The notes: a model not told the origin generated them from the sequence alone. Counted from the first letter of the stretch, positions 33,778 to 43,369 are shown. The stretch is 64,000 nucleotides of DNA from Paraburkholderia acidisoli (GCF_009789675.1 NZ_CP046913.1:2728001-2792000), one strand, 5' to 3'. Numbers and translations: made by a program.

Positions 33778-34715
33778 GACGTGACGCGCTCCGCGGTGCG
33801 CATCACGGCGGAACGGGCGCGCGGATTCGCGGCGACTTCTTCGTCGCTCGCGAACACGCGGCCGAGCAGCTTGAGGGGCGGACTCGGCAGATCGACAGCG
33901 CGAATCGGCAGACGGCGATCGATCGCCGGCGCGCTCGCGTGCGCCTGCATGAATCGCTTGACGATACGGTCTTCGAGCGAATGAAAGCTGATGACCACGA
34001 GCCGCCCCCCCTGTTCCAGCAACGACATGGCTGCCTCTAGAACGACCTGCAACTCCGCAAGCTCTTGATTGACGTGAATCCGTATAGCTTGAAAGGTGCG
34101 GGTTGCCGGGTCCTTACCCTTCTCACGGGTTTTGACGACGTTAGCCACGATTTGGGCAAGCTCGCCCGTGCTGTCGAGAGGCCCGAGACGGTCGGACTCT
34201 GCCCGGCGAGCAACAAGCGCCTTTGCAATCTGAAAAGCAAACCGTTCTTCCCCATAATCCCGAATTACCTCCGTCAGTTCCTGCAACGTGGCCCGAGCGA
34301 GCCAGTCAGCGGCGGACTCGCCGCGCGTCGGGTCCATCCGCATGTCGAGCGGACCATTGGCGCGGAAACTAAAACCGCGCTGCGGATCGTCGACTTGCGG
34401 CGACGACACGCCAAGGTCCAGCAATACTCCCGACACGCGCCCTACCCCGCGCTCCGCCATGGCGTCGCGCAGTGAAGCAAAACTTTCGTGCACGATCGAG
34501 AACCGCGCGTCGCCCACCTGTTCGGCGGTGGCGATCGCCAGCGGGTCCTTGTCGAACGCGATCAGACGGCCGCCTTCGGCCAGCCGGTTCAGAATCGCGC
34601 GACTATGCCCGCCGCGCCCGAACGTGCCGTCCACATAGACGCCGTCCTTGCGCGTGACGAGGGCATCGACCGCTTCGTCGAGCAGCACCGTGCGATGCTG
34701 CAGTTCATTTCCCAT
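33774..34715 (-). CDS. rsmH: 16S rRNA (cytosine1402-N4)-methyltransferase RsmH
   Basis: 313 residues from ATG 34715 ([19 protein letters not shown]), the usual family start; an ATG four codons earlier (34727) is possible. SAM-dependent methylation of 16S rRNA C1402. Motifs: [15 protein letters not shown] for SAM binding, [18 protein letters not shown], and [16 protein letters not shown]. Codons between about 34030 and 34450 are visibly less GC-biased than in the neighbours, although the protein reads normally. Second gene of the division cluster. Confidence 0.96.
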   Translation of the reverse strand: MGNELQHRTVLLDEAVDALVTRKDGVYVDGTFGRGGHSRAILNRLAEGGRLIAFDKDPLAIATAEQVGDARFSIVHESFASLRDAMAERGVGRVSGVLLDLGVSSPQVDDPQRGFSFRANGPLDMRMDPTRGESAADWLARATLQELTEVIRDYGEERFAFQIAKALVARRAESDRLGPLDSTGELAQIVANVVKTREKGKDPATRTFQAIRIHVNQELAELQVVLEAAMSLLEQGGRLVVISFHSLEDRIVKRFMQAHASAPAIDRRLPIRAVDLPSPPLKLLGRVFASDEEVAANPRARSAVMRTAERVTS

Positions 34716-34743
34716 CGCAGGTGCCATGGCTCGTTACCCGCGG

Positions 34744-35172
34744 TCAGAACGTGAAATTCTTCAAGGCGTCGGGCATGCCCTGCGCCATCGCCGCCTGTTC
34801 CTTGGCGGCGTACGTTTGTGCATCCCACAACTCAAAATGACTACCCATGCCAAGCAGCATGACTTCCCTTTCCATTCCCGCCGCCAGGCGCAATTCAGGT
34901 GAGACGAGTACGCGGCCCGCGCTGTCGACGTCGACGTCGGAGGCGTTGCCGAGAAAGATGCGGCGCCACCAGTGCGCGTCCATCGGCAACGCGGCGACCT
35001 TCGCGCGGAAGACTTCCCATTCGGGGCGCGGAAATAGCAACAGGCAGCCGTCCGGGTGCTTGGTGATCGTCACCCGGCCTTCTGCCTGTTGTTGCAGCGC
35101 GTCTCGATAGCGGGACGGAATCGACATCCGTCCTTTCGCATCGAGTGTCAGCGCCGACGCCCCCTGGAACAA
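34744..35172 (-). CDS. mraZ: Transcriptional regulator MraZ
   Basis: 142 residues from a TTG start with a strong ribosome site (AGGGGGAG) about six bases before it. Two SpoVT-AbrB-like halves are visible, starting [19 protein letters not shown] and [20 protein letters not shown]. MraZ is a ring-forming DNA-binding protein that represses its own division/cell-wall operon. First gene of the cluster; the direct repeats upstream are its expected operator. Confidence 0.96.
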   Translation of the reverse strand: MFQGASALTLDAKGRMSIPSRYRDALQQQAEGRVTITKHPDGCLLLFPRPEWEVFRAKVAALPMDAHWWRRIFLGNASDVDVDSAGRVLVSPELRLAAGMEREVMLLGMGSHFELWDAQTYAAKEQAAMAQGMPDALKNFTF

Positions 35173-35572
35173 TTGGCTCCCCCTCGTACGGAGGCGCCCG
35201 GCGCCCCGCTAATAGCCCGAAAATCTACCTGAATATGCGCTTGAAATCACACAAAAATACACTTTCTCACACTGTCTCCCACTTTAGAGGAACGCCTTAC
35301 GAGGGTCAAGGGAGACCAGACGTTTTTTGACGAAATTTGCCCGCTAGAACAAGGACTTAGCGGCGCCTCTTCAAGTCGGCTTAAAAGGCAAAAAGCGTTA
35401 TGAATGAATGAGCTAACGCGGGATGTGAAGGTGATACGTGAAAAGCGCGGGGAAAAACGGCGTGTTTCGAGGGCTGGAGCGGGGTCGAGCGGGGATTAAT
35501 TCGGGGAGATTGCAAGCTCTGAAAGGATAATCGCGGCGGGCCGGCATGCGTTGCCGTCCCACCGTCATCTTA
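35173..35572. other. Upstream region of the division cluster
   Basis: 400 bases between mraZ and the coq7 stop. It holds the MraZ boxes (separate entry) and must contain the main promoter of the cluster. Candidate hexamers on the minus strand are too weak to name. The stretch 35320-35570 is A-rich and shows no gene. Confidence 0.5.
35247..35282 (-). promoter_or_regulatory. Four MraZ boxes with 10-bp period
   Basis: Read on the minus strand: GTGGGA (35282-35277), GTGTGA (35272-35267), GTGTAT (35262-35257) and GTGTGA (35252-35247), each separated by 4 bases. MraZ is known to bind closely spaced GTGGG-type direct repeats with 10-bp spacing ahead of its operon. The set lies 75-110 bases before the mraZ start codon. 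Confidence 0.8.
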
Positions 35573-36304
35573 TTAGATGTAGTACGCCGTGCGTGTCATG
35601 ACTTTCGATGCCACGCGCATGAGCGAGCGCATTGGCAGCGGCAGATCGATGCCGCCGAGTTCGACCGCCGACTTCGCATGCGCCATTTCGTCGGCGCGCA
35701 TTTGTTCGACCACGGCGCGCGATTCGAGATCGGCGGGCGGCAGGCTGTCGAGGTGGCTGTCCAGGTGATGCTCGACCTGGCGCTCGGTTTCCGCCATGAA
35801 ACCAAGGCTCACCTTGTCGCCAAACCGCCCGGCCGCGAAACCGATCGCGAGCGCTCCCGCATACCAGAGCGGATTGAGCAGGCTAGGACGCGAGTCGAGC
35901 GCCTGCAAGCGGCGCGCGGTCCACGCGAGATGATCTTCTTCTTCGAGCGCCGCCTGTTCGAACGCGGCTTTCAGCGACGGCGAACGCGTGGCCATTTTCT
36001 GCGCCTGGTAGAGCGCCTGGGCGCACACCTCGCCCACGTGATTCACGCGCATGAGGCCGGCGGCGTGCGCGCGTTCGGCGGGCGTGAGATCCGTGCCGTT
36101 GGCGGCATTGTCAGTCAGATCGGCTTCGTTCGATTCCGCGTGTGCGGTCATCATGGCGGCATCGGCCGCGACCTCCGCCGATTGCTGCAGTGATTGCGAT
36201 ACCGGTTGCGATACCGGCACAGGCATCGGTCGCGACATGCGCGATACGCCCGTGATCGAACGCAATCCGCGGTCGAGTTCGGTGATCAGATCGTCCAGCG
36301 TCAT
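35573..36304 (-). CDS. coq7: Ubiquinone biosynthesis hydroxylase Coq7
   Basis: 243 residues from ATG 36304 ([17 protein letters not shown]); an upstream extension of 34 codons is not family-like. Coq7 is a di-iron monooxygenase performing the last hydroxylation in ubiquinone synthesis. Iron ligands are visible: E92 (HVGEV), E122/H125 (EEEDHLAW), E174 (ETERQVEHH) and E206/H209 (ADEMAHA). Residues about 25-72 are a low-complexity insert, including a duplicated PVSQ (30-37), that makes the protein longer than usual for this family. Confidence 0.93.
   Translation of the reverse strand: MTLDDLITELDRGLRSITGVSRMSRPMPVPVSQPVSQSLQQSAEVAADAAMMTAHAESNEADLTDNAANGTDLTPAERAHAAGLMRVNHVGEVCAQALYQAQKMATRSPSLKAAFEQAALEEEDHLAWTARRLQALDSRPSLLNPLWYAGALAIGFAAGRFGDKVSLGFMAETERQVEHHLDSHLDSLPPADLESRAVVEQMRADEMAHAKSAVELGGIDLPLPMRSLMRVASKVMTRTAYYI
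36194..36217 (-). repeat. Two perfect 12-bp tandem repeats inside coq7
   Basis: TTGCGATACCGG occurs twice in direct succession (36194-36205 and 36206-36217), coding PVSQPVSQ on the minus strand. The surrounding DNA carries further GATAC/GACAT-like variants. Confidence 0.8.
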
Positions 36305-36641
36305 CCAGCCTCCCATACGTTGCTTCGGGTCCGTCGGCGAGTCGGAATCGGCTCGTCGGCACTCCATGTTTCGCTCGCCCAGGACGGTCGTTTCGCGGCT
36401 ACACAAACTTGCGGCGATCCGTCAATCGGGGCCTGCGCCGATAGATAGGCGCATATTCTAGACCATGTTGTGTAAACGAAACAGGTACTTAGCGGTGCCT
36501 CCCTTTTCCTTTGTGGCAGAAAACCCTTTTGTTACATTACGTGCAACTTCTCGCGAAGTTAGACGAAGGGACCCAAGCAAGATAAAAAATCCGGTCCCGT
36601 TACAAGACGCATAAATATTCGCAAACACTGGAGATCTTTCA
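36305..36641. other. Divergent coq7/porin intergenic region
   Basis: 337 bases, no gene. The right half is the porin leader and promoter region and is AT-rich. It contains an inverted repeat AACTTC-TCGC-GAAGTT (36545-36560) and a looser pair GGGACC/GGTCCC (36568-36598). A ribosome site GGAG lies just before the porin ATG. No -35/-10 pair was convincing. Confidence 0.45.
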
Positions 36642-37826
36642 ATGAAGAAGTCGCTTCTCGCGCTTGCAGCGCTGGGCGCGTTCGCGGGCGTCGCTCACGC
36701 TCAGAGCAGCGTCACGCTGTACGGCATCATCGACGAAGGTTTCAACATCAACACGAACTCGGGTGGCCAGCACCTGTACAACCTGTCGAGCGGCGTTCTG
36801 CAAGGTAGCCGTTGGGGCCTGCGTGGCACGGAAGATCTGGGCGGCGGTCTGAAGGCGCTCTTCGTGCTCGAAAACGGCTTCGACGTGAACAACGGCAAGC
36901 TCGGTCAAGGCGGTCTGATGTTCGGTCGTCAAGCCTACGTCGGTTTGAGCCAGGCGCAAGTCGGTACGGTCACGCTGGGTCGTCAGTACGACTCCGTCGT
37001 CGACTACGTCGGTCCGCTCGAAACGGGCGACCAGTGGGGCGGCTACATCGCGGCTCACCCGGGTGACCTCGACAACTTCAACAACGCCTACCGCACGAAC
37101 AACACGGTCAAGTTCACCAGCGCGAACTACGCTGGCCTGACGTTCGGCGGCACGTACAGCTTCGGCGGCCAGGCAGGCAACTTCACGGGCAACCAGATCT
37201 GGTCGTTGGGCGCAGGCTACAACAACGGTCCCCTCGTGCTCGGCGTCGGTTACCTGAACGCACGTACGCCGGCAGCTTCGGGCGGCCTGTTCAACAACGG
37301 CGGCACGACGACGGCAGCTAACGCCGCTGTCACCTCGCCGGTCTACGCTGGCTTCGCTTCGGCCAACACGTACCAGGTCATCGGTGCGGGCGGCGCATAC
37401 ACGTTCGGCGCAGCCACGTTCGGCCTGACGTATTCGAACATCCGCTTCGGCAACCTCGCTTCGTCGTACACGACGGCAGCGCTCGCGGCTCGCCGCGGCC
37501 AGTCGGAAACGCTGAACAACGTCGAAGTCAACTTCAAGTATCAGCTGACGCCGGCCCTGCTCGCAGGTCTCGCGTACGACTACACGCGCGGCGCGTCGAT
37601 CGACGGCGCATCGCGTGCCCAGTACCACCAGGGCGCAGTGGGCGTCGACTACTTCCTGTCGAAGCGCACGGACGTGTACGTTGTCGGCGTCTACCAGCAC
37701 GCGCTGGGCGACACGCTGAACGCGGCTGGCAACATCGTCGACGCAACGGCAGGCATCAACAACCTGACGCCGTCGTCGAACCAGAACCAGTTCACGGCTC
37801 GCGTCGGTATCCGTCACAAGTTCTAA
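36642..37826 (+). CDS. Gram-negative outer-membrane porin (Burkholderiales type)
   Basis: 394 residues. A cleavable signal peptide MKKSLLALAALGAFAGVAHA ends at residue 20. The mature start SSVTLYGIIDEGF, the strand GSRWGLRGTEDLGGGLKALFVLENGFD, and the C-terminal FTARVGIRHKF ending in Phe are standard for OmpC-like trimeric porins of this group. It should form a 16-strand beta-barrel for small solutes. Codon use is strongly biased to a few codons, as in highly expressed genes. Confidence 0.95.
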   Translation: MKKSLLALAALGAFAGVAHAQSSVTLYGIIDEGFNINTNSGGQHLYNLSSGVLQGSRWGLRGTEDLGGGLKALFVLENGFDVNNGKLGQGGLMFGRQAYVGLSQAQVGTVTLGRQYDSVVDYVGPLETGDQWGGYIAAHPGDLDNFNNAYRTNNTVKFTSANYAGLTFGGTYSFGGQAGNFTGNQIWSLGAGYNNGPLVLGVGYLNARTPAASGGLFNNGGTTTAANAAVTSPVYAGFASANTYQVIGAGGAYTFGAATFGLTYSNIRFGNLASSYTTAALAARRGQSETLNNVEVNFKYQLTPALLAGLAYDYTRGASIDGASRAQYHQGAVGVDYFLSKRTDVYVVGVYQHALGDTLNAAGNIVDATAGINNLTPSSNQNQFTARVGIRHKF

Positions 37827-37849
37827 GAAGAAGAGTCGTATCAAACTCG

Positions 37850-37874
37850 AAGGCGCCTCCGGGCGCCTTTTTTC
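37850..37874 (+). terminator. Porin terminator
   Basis: Stem AGGCGCC (37851-37857)/GGCGCCT (37862-37868) with a four-base loop, followed by a T-run, 24 bases after the porin stop. Confidence 0.85.
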
Positions 37875-37937
37875 TTTGGCGCTCGCCACCGGTCGACGCC
37901 GCCGAAGCCGCCGTCACCCCGCGTCGCGCCAATAAAA

Positions 37938-37964
37938 AAGCCTGCCCTCGGCGGGCAGGCTTTC
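37938..37964 (-). terminator. fadD terminator
   Basis: Stem AAGCCTGCCC/GGGCAGGCTT (37938-37947 and 37953-37962, approximately) with an A-run on the left, which reads as T on the minus strand. It lies about 30 bases beyond the fadD stop. Confidence 0.8.
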
Positions 37965-37995
37965 CTGCATCAAGACGAGTCGCGCGCCACGCCGC

Positions 37996-39663
37996 TCAGG
38001 CGCGGCCGTCGCGCAACTCGCGCCGCAGGATCTTGCCGACGTTGGTCTTCGGCAGATCGTTGCGAAACTCGATGATCTTCGGCCGCTTGTAGCCCGTGAG
38101 CTGCGTCTTGCAGTAATCGAACACGTCCTTGTCGGTCAGCGCGGGATCTTTCTTGACGATGTAGAGCTTCACCGCTTCGCCCGAGTTCTGGTCCGGCACG
38201 CCCACGGCCGCCACTTCGAACACGCCCGGCAGCTTCGCGACCACGTCTTCGACTTCGTTCGGATACACGTTGAAGCCCGAGACCAGAATCATGTCCTTCT
38301 TGCGATCGACGAGCTTGATGTAGCCGGATTCGTTCATCACGCCCACGTCGCCCGACTTGAAGTAGCCGTCGGCGGTCATGACCTTGGCGGTTTCCTCGGG
38401 ACGCTGCCAGTAACCCGCCATCACCTGCGGGCCGCGAATGCAGATCTCGCCCGCCGCGCCGATCGGCAACTCGTTGCCGTCGTCGTCGCGAATCGAGATT
38501 TCCGTGGACGGCAGCGCGAGCCCGATCGTGCCGGTGTACTCGGTGGCCGTGACGGGATTGCACGTCACGCTCGGCGAGGTCTCGGAAAGACCGTAGCCTT
38601 CGACGATCGGCGTTTGCGTGCGCTCGTACCAGCGCTTCGCCACGGCTTCCTGCACGGCCATGCCGCCGCCGTTCGCGACCAGCAGATGCGAGAAGTCGAG
38701 CTTGTCGAAGTCGGGATGATTGAGGATCGCGTTGTAGAGCGTGTTGACGGCCGGGAACGTCGTGACGGTGTAGCCGTGCAGCTCCTTGATCATGCCGGCG
38801 ATGTCGCGCGGATTCGGAATCAGCACGGCGAGGCCGCCCGTGCGGATCGTCAGCAAACCGCACACCGTGAGCGCGAACACGTGATACAGCGGCAGCGCCG
38901 CGACCGTCACCGCCTGCGAGCCCGCCGGCACGCGCGCGAGCGCCGGCTCGGTCCACGCCGCGGATTGCAGCACGTTCGCGATCAGATTGCGATGCAGCAA
39001 CGTCGCGCCCTTCGCCACGCCGGTCGTGCCGCCCGTGTACTGAAGAAACGCGACGTCCTCGGGGGTTTGCTCGACGCGCTGGAACGTCGTGCGCGCGGCG
39101 ATCGCGTCGTTGAAACGCACATGGCCCGGCAGCGTCCACGCGGGCACCATCTTCTTCACGCGCCGCACGACGAAATTGACGATCCAGCCCTTCGCGCCCA
39201 TCAGATCGCCCATCGACGCGACGAGCACGTGCTTCACGCGCGTATTCGCGATCACGGCGTCGAGCGTCGCGGCGAAATTTTCGAGGATCACGATCGCCTC
39301 GGCGCCGCTGTCCTTCAGCTGATGTTCGAGTTCGCGAGGCGTGTAAAGCGGATTCACGTTCACGACGACGTAACCCGCGCGCAGCACCGCCGCGAGCGCG
39401 ACCGGATACTGCAGCACATTGGGCATCATGAGCGCGATGCGCGCGCCGCGCGCGATGCCGCGCGACTGGAACCACGCGGCGAGGCGCTGCGAGAGTTGGT
39501 CCAGCTCACCGTAGGTGATCGTCTTGCCCATGCATGCGAACGCGGGCTTCGCGCGGTAGGCGTTGAAGCTCTCTTCGAGCAGCGCCGTGATGGACGCATA
39601 ACGGCTCGCGTCGATCTCAGCGGGAACGCCGGGCGGGTACGATTTCAGCCAGACTTTTTCCAT
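37996..39663 (-). CDS. fadD: Long-chain fatty acid--CoA ligase
   Basis: 555 residues of the acyl-adenylate-forming family. Activates fatty acids to acyl-CoA at the inner membrane for beta-oxidation. The AMP-binding loop YTGGTTGVAKG is at 209-219, and the motif VEGYGLSETSP and the hinge KLVDRKKDMILVSGFNVYPNEVED are intact, with the C-terminal catalytic lysine region LPKTNVGKILRREL. Length fits FadD. Monocistronic, with its own terminator; the 155-base upstream gap has no clear regulator site. Confidence 0.93.
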   Translation of the reverse strand: MEKVWLKSYPPGVPAEIDASRYASITALLEESFNAYRAKPAFACMGKTITYGELDQLSQRLAAWFQSRGIARGARIALMMPNVLQYPVALAAVLRAGYVVVNVNPLYTPRELEHQLKDSGAEAIVILENFAATLDAVIANTRVKHVLVASMGDLMGAKGWIVNFVVRRVKKMVPAWTLPGHVRFNDAIAARTTFQRVEQTPEDVAFLQYTGGTTGVAKGATLLHRNLIANVLQSAAWTEPALARVPAGSQAVTVAALPLYHVFALTVCGLLTIRTGGLAVLIPNPRDIAGMIKELHGYTVTTFPAVNTLYNAILNHPDFDKLDFSHLLVANGGGMAVQEAVAKRWYERTQTPIVEGYGLSETSPSVTCNPVTATEYTGTIGLALPSTEISIRDDDGNELPIGAAGEICIRGPQVMAGYWQRPEETAKVMTADGYFKSGDVGVMNESGYIKLVDRKKDMILVSGFNVYPNEVEDVVAKLPGVFEVAAVGVPDQNSGEAVKLYIVKKDPALTDKDVFDYCKTQLTGYKRPKIIEFRNDLPKTNVGKILRRELRDGRA

Positions 39664-39818
39664 GCGGCGTCTCCTCCTGGATTTTTCGAATGATCGTGCT
39701 AAAAAACGGATCGTAGCATGGCGATCCCGCTTTTATGTCTGCAAATCAGCGAGTTAGAAAAGCCCCTCGAACGCGCGAGAAAGCGCTATTGCAGGGGCGA
39801 TGAAAGGTGAGCGGAGAT

Positions 39819-41897
39819 TCAGGCGCGCGCGACTTCGACAAGACAGTCGTAAAACGTCGCCGAACCGCCGAGGTCCGTGAGCGCCTGGCTCGTGACTTCG
39901 TTGGCGTTGCGGCCGTCGGGCGCGAGCTTCTTCCACCAGATCGAAAGCCCCACCACGAGCCCCGGGCGCGCCCGTTCGGTCACGCGCGCGCGGGCGCGCA
40001 TCGTGCCGCGATCGTTGAAGATGCGCACTTCGTCGCCGTCGGCGATCGCGCGGTGCGCGGCATCGGCGGGATGCAGGTCGACGTGCGGCTCGCCTTCGGT
40101 CGCGCGCAGGCTCTCGACGTTCACGAAGGTGCTGTTGAGGAAGTTACGCGCGGGCGGCGAGATCATCGCGAGCGGATAGCGCGCGGCCAGTTCGGGCGCG
40201 CCGTCCGCCGACTCGTACGGCGGCAGGTAATCGGGCAGCGGATCAAGCCCGGCCTTCGCGAGCGCCTCGCTGTAAAACTCGCACTTGCCGGTGGGCGTGC
40301 GAAAGCCGCCGTTCGCGAACGGCGCATCGGCGATCTGGAGTTCGAGCCAGCCTTCGCGTTTGAGCGCGTCCCAGTCCGCGCCGGCGAACGCGGGATCGTT
40401 CCAGTCGAACGCGCTCGCCGCCACGGCTTCGTCGCTCTCGAACAACGCGGGTTCGGTCAGATTCATGGCGCGCGCGATCGTGCGGAAAATCTCCGTGTTC
40501 GGGCGCGCCTCGCCCACCGGCGCGATGGCGGGCAGATTCGCCATCACGTGCGTGTGGCCATATGACTTGTGCACGTCGAGATGTTCGAGCTGCGTCGTGG
40601 CGGGCAGCAACAAATCGGCGTAATCGGCGGTATCGGTCTGGAACTGCTCGAGCACGATCGTGAACAGGTCTTCGCGCGCGAAACCCGCGGCGACCTTCGC
40701 CGATTCGGGCGCGACCGCAACGGGATTCGAGTTGTAGACGACGATCGCCTCGATCTTCGGGCCGAACGCGGCGTCGCCCGGGTGCGTGAGCGCGTCGCCG
40801 ATCTGGTTCATGTTGACGATGCGCGGTTGATGCTTCGGCCAGCCCGGAATGAGATCGGGGCGCTGCAACGCGTTCGTATCGACAGGCGCCCATCCCGACG
40901 ACGACAGCAGCACGCCGCCCGAACGCTCGCGCCACGCGCCCGTGAGCGCGGGCAGGCACGCGATCGCGCGCACGGCATTGCCGCCGCCGCGCACGCGCTG
41001 CAAGCCGTAATTCATGCGAATCGACGCCTTCTGCGTGGACGCGTAGAGGCGCGCGAGATCGACGATCTCCTGCTCGCCGATGCCGCAAATCTGCGCTACG
41101 CGCGCAGGCGTGTAGGTGAGCGCGCGCGCTTTCAACGCTTCGTAGCCGTGTGTGTGCGCGGCGATATAAGCGTGATCGAGCCGGTCTTCGGTGATCAGCA
41201 CGTGCATCATGCCCAGCGCGAGCGCGCCGTCCGTGCCGGGCTTGAGCGCGATGTGCTGATGACACTTCTCGGCCGTGAGCGAGCGATACGGGTCGATGGC
41301 GATCAGCTTCGCGCCGTTACGCTTGGCCTCTTGCGCGCGGGTCCAAAAATGCAGATTCGACGCAATGGGATTCGCGCCCCAGATCAGGATCAGTTCGCTT
41401 TCCGCAAAATGCTCGGTGAGCATGCCGAGGCTCGAACCGAACGTATAGCGCAGACCGGCCGCACCGGCCGCCGCGCAGATCGCGCGATCGAGCCGCGACG
41501 CGCCGAGCTTGTGAAAGAAGCGTTGCGCGATGCTGTCGCCTTGCACGAGGCCCATCGTGCCGGCGTAGCTATACGGCAGGATCGCTTCGGGCGCGCGCCG
41601 GGCAATCTCACCAAGGCGTTCGGCGGCGATGCGGCTGGCTTCGTCCCAGCTGATCGGCTCGAAACGTCCTTCGCCCTTGCGGCCGACGCGCTTCATCGGC
41701 TGCGTCAGGCGCTTCGGATGGTGCACGCGTTCCGCGTAGCGCGTGACCTTCGTGCACAGCACGCCTTGCGTGGGCGCGTGGTCGGGATCGCCGCTCACCT
41801 TGATCGCCCGGCCGTTCTCGACCGTCACGCGCAGCGCGCAGGTATCGGGGCAATCGTGCGGACAAACCGCGCGGGCAAATTCGGCTGGTGCGTTCAT
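39819..41897 (-). CDS. Molybdopterin oxidoreductase with 4Fe-4S site
   Basis: 692 residues from ATG 41897 (MNAPAEFARAVCPHDCPDTC); the frame upstream is not similar to the family. Member of the DMSO-reductase superfamily binding bis-MGD. The N-terminal iron-sulfur cysteines are C12, C16, C20 and C48. Further motifs: LIWGANPIASNLHFW, AIDPYRSLTAEKCHQHI and VYNSNPVAVAPE, and a C-terminal molybdopterin dinucleotide domain (HPADAAHRAIADGDEVRIFNDRG). No twin-arginine signal, so it should be cytoplasmic. Substrate is unknown; relatives include nitrate, formate and biotin-sulfoxide enzymes. It stands alone and divergent from the M20 gene. Confidence 0.88.
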   Translation of the reverse strand: MNAPAEFARAVCPHDCPDTCALRVTVENGRAIKVSGDPDHAPTQGVLCTKVTRYAERVHHPKRLTQPMKRVGRKGEGRFEPISWDEASRIAAERLGEIARRAPEAILPYSYAGTMGLVQGDSIAQRFFHKLGASRLDRAICAAAGAAGLRYTFGSSLGMLTEHFAESELILIWGANPIASNLHFWTRAQEAKRNGAKLIAIDPYRSLTAEKCHQHIALKPGTDGALALGMMHVLITEDRLDHAYIAAHTHGYEALKARALTYTPARVAQICGIGEQEIVDLARLYASTQKASIRMNYGLQRVRGGGNAVRAIACLPALTGAWRERSGGVLLSSSGWAPVDTNALQRPDLIPGWPKHQPRIVNMNQIGDALTHPGDAAFGPKIEAIVVYNSNPVAVAPESAKVAAGFAREDLFTIVLEQFQTDTADYADLLLPATTQLEHLDVHKSYGHTHVMANLPAIAPVGEARPNTEIFRTIARAMNLTEPALFESDEAVAASAFDWNDPAFAGADWDALKREGWLELQIADAPFANGGFRTPTGKCEFYSEALAKAGLDPLPDYLPPYESADGAPELAARYPLAMISPPARNFLNSTFVNVESLRATEGEPHVDLHPADAAHRAIADGDEVRIFNDRGTMRARARVTERARPGLVVGLSIWWKKLAPDGRNANEVTSQALTDLGGSATFYDCLVEVARA

Positions 41898-42085
41898 CGT
41901 TGACCGGTGAGCAAAGCGTTGAATCGAATTGGAGATTTTAGTCTGTCCGTGGGGTGCCCCACTTGCGCAACCCGGAGGTTGGCGAGAAAAAAATGGTTCA
42001 GCGTAGAATGGATCGCCTAGACCCGGCCGAATCGAGGCATCGTGAGCCAAAGGCCGGGCGCCCACCTTTTCGAGCACCGTCAGCC
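41898..42085. other. Divergent oxidoreductase/amidohydrolase promoter region
   Basis: 188 bases. A palindrome GTGGGG-TG-CCCCAC lies at 41949-41962. A TAGAAT at about 42004-42009 facing the amidohydrolase could be a -10 box, with a TTGGCG further upstream at slightly wide spacing. Both are tentative. Confidence 0.35.
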
Positions 42086-43279
42086 ATGAAACTGATCCCG
42101 GAAATCCAGGCCGCCCACGGCGAAATTCAGGGCCTCCGACGAACGATCCACGCGCATCCCGAGCTGCGCTACGAAGAAACCCAGACCGCCGACCTCGTGG
42201 CAAAGAAGCTCGAGGAATGGGGTCTCGAAGTGCATCGCGGCATGGGCAAAACGGGCGTGGTCGGCGTACTCAAGCGCGGCAACGGCAAACGGATGATCGG
42301 CTTGCGCGCCGATATGGACGCCTTGCCCATTCAGGAACTCAACACGTTCGATCATCGCTCGAAGCACGAGGGCAAGATGCATGCGTGCGGCCACGACGGC
42401 CATACCGCCATGCTGCTGGGCGCCGCGCAATATCTCGCGAAACACGGTGAGTTCGACGGCACGATCGTCTTCATTTTCCAGCCGGCCGAAGAAGGCGGCG
42501 CAGGCGCGAAAGCGATGATCGAAGACGGCCTTTTCAAGCAGTTTCCGGTAGATGCCGTGTTCGGCATTCACAACTGGCCCGGCATGCCGGCCGGCTACTT
42601 CGGCGTGACCGAAGGGCCGATCATGGCGTCGAGCAACGAATTCCGTATCGAAATCAAGGGCGTGGGGTCGCACGCCGCGCTGCCGCACAACGGCCGCGAT
42701 CCGGTATTCACGGCCGTGCAGATCGCGAACGGGCTGCAGAGCATCATCACGCGCAACAAGAAGCCGCTCGATACGGCGGTACTGTCGATCACGCAGATTC
42801 ACGCCGGCGATGCGGTGAACGTGGTGCCGAACACGGCATGGATCGCGGGTACGGTGCGCACCTTCACCACCGAAACGCTGGATCTGATCGAAGCGCGCCT
42901 GCGCAAGATCGCCGAGAGCACGGCCGACGCGTACGACTGTTCCGTCGACATCACGTTCCACCGCAACTATCCGCCAACAGTGAACAGCAGCGCGGAGACA
43001 CAATTTGCCGCCGAGGTGATGCGTGAGGTCGTGGGCGCGGATCATGTCGATGCGAATGTCGAACCGACAATGGGCGCCGAGGACTTTTCGTTCATGCTGC
43101 TGGACAAGCCCGGCTGCTACGCGTTTCTGGGCAACGGCGAGGGCAGCCACCGCGAAGCCGGGCACGGTGCCGGCCCTTGCATGCTCCATAACGCGAGCTA
43201 TGACTTCAACGATCAGCTGCTGCCGGTGGGATCGTCGTTCTGGGTGCATCTGGCGACGAAGTTTCTTGCGCAGACTTGA
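42086..43279 (+). CDS. M20 family amidohydrolase (hippurate hydrolase-like)
   Basis: 397 residues from ATG 42086 (MKLIPEIQAAHGEIQGLRRTIHAHPELRYEE). The family cleaves N-acyl amino acids or peptides. Metal and catalytic motifs: LRADMDALPI, HACGHDGHTAM (H99, H103, H106 region), FIFQPAEEGGAGAKAMIEDG, and late histidines in TMGAEDFSFML. A dimerisation domain lies in the middle. The true substrate cannot be told; hippurate, indole-acetyl or N-acetyl amino acids are options. An in-frame extension upstream overlaps the promoter and is not used. Confidence 0.88.
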   Translation: MKLIPEIQAAHGEIQGLRRTIHAHPELRYEETQTADLVAKKLEEWGLEVHRGMGKTGVVGVLKRGNGKRMIGLRADMDALPIQELNTFDHRSKHEGKMHACGHDGHTAMLLGAAQYLAKHGEFDGTIVFIFQPAEEGGAGAKAMIEDGLFKQFPVDAVFGIHNWPGMPAGYFGVTEGPIMASSNEFRIEIKGVGSHAALPHNGRDPVFTAVQIANGLQSIITRNKKPLDTAVLSITQIHAGDAVNVVPNTAWIAGTVRTFTTETLDLIEARLRKIAESTADAYDCSVDITFHRNYPPTVNSSAETQFAAEVMREVVGADHVDANVEPTMGAEDFSFMLLDKPGCYAFLGNGEGSHREAGHGAGPCMLHNASYDFNDQLLPVGSSFWVHLATKFLAQT

Positions 43280-43304
43280 GCGTAGTGAGTTGATGTTGAA
43301 TGCA

Positions 43305-43333
43305 AAAAAGCCGCCTCACCGGGCGGCTTTTTC
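43305..43333 (+). terminator. Terminator of the amidohydrolase gene
   Basis: Stem AAAAGCCGCC (43306-43315)/GGCGGCTTTT (43322-43331) with a six-base loop and a following T. Confidence 0.88.
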
Positions 43334-43369
43334 GTCTGGCGTGCGGCTGTTTCAGCACGCGTAAACGCC

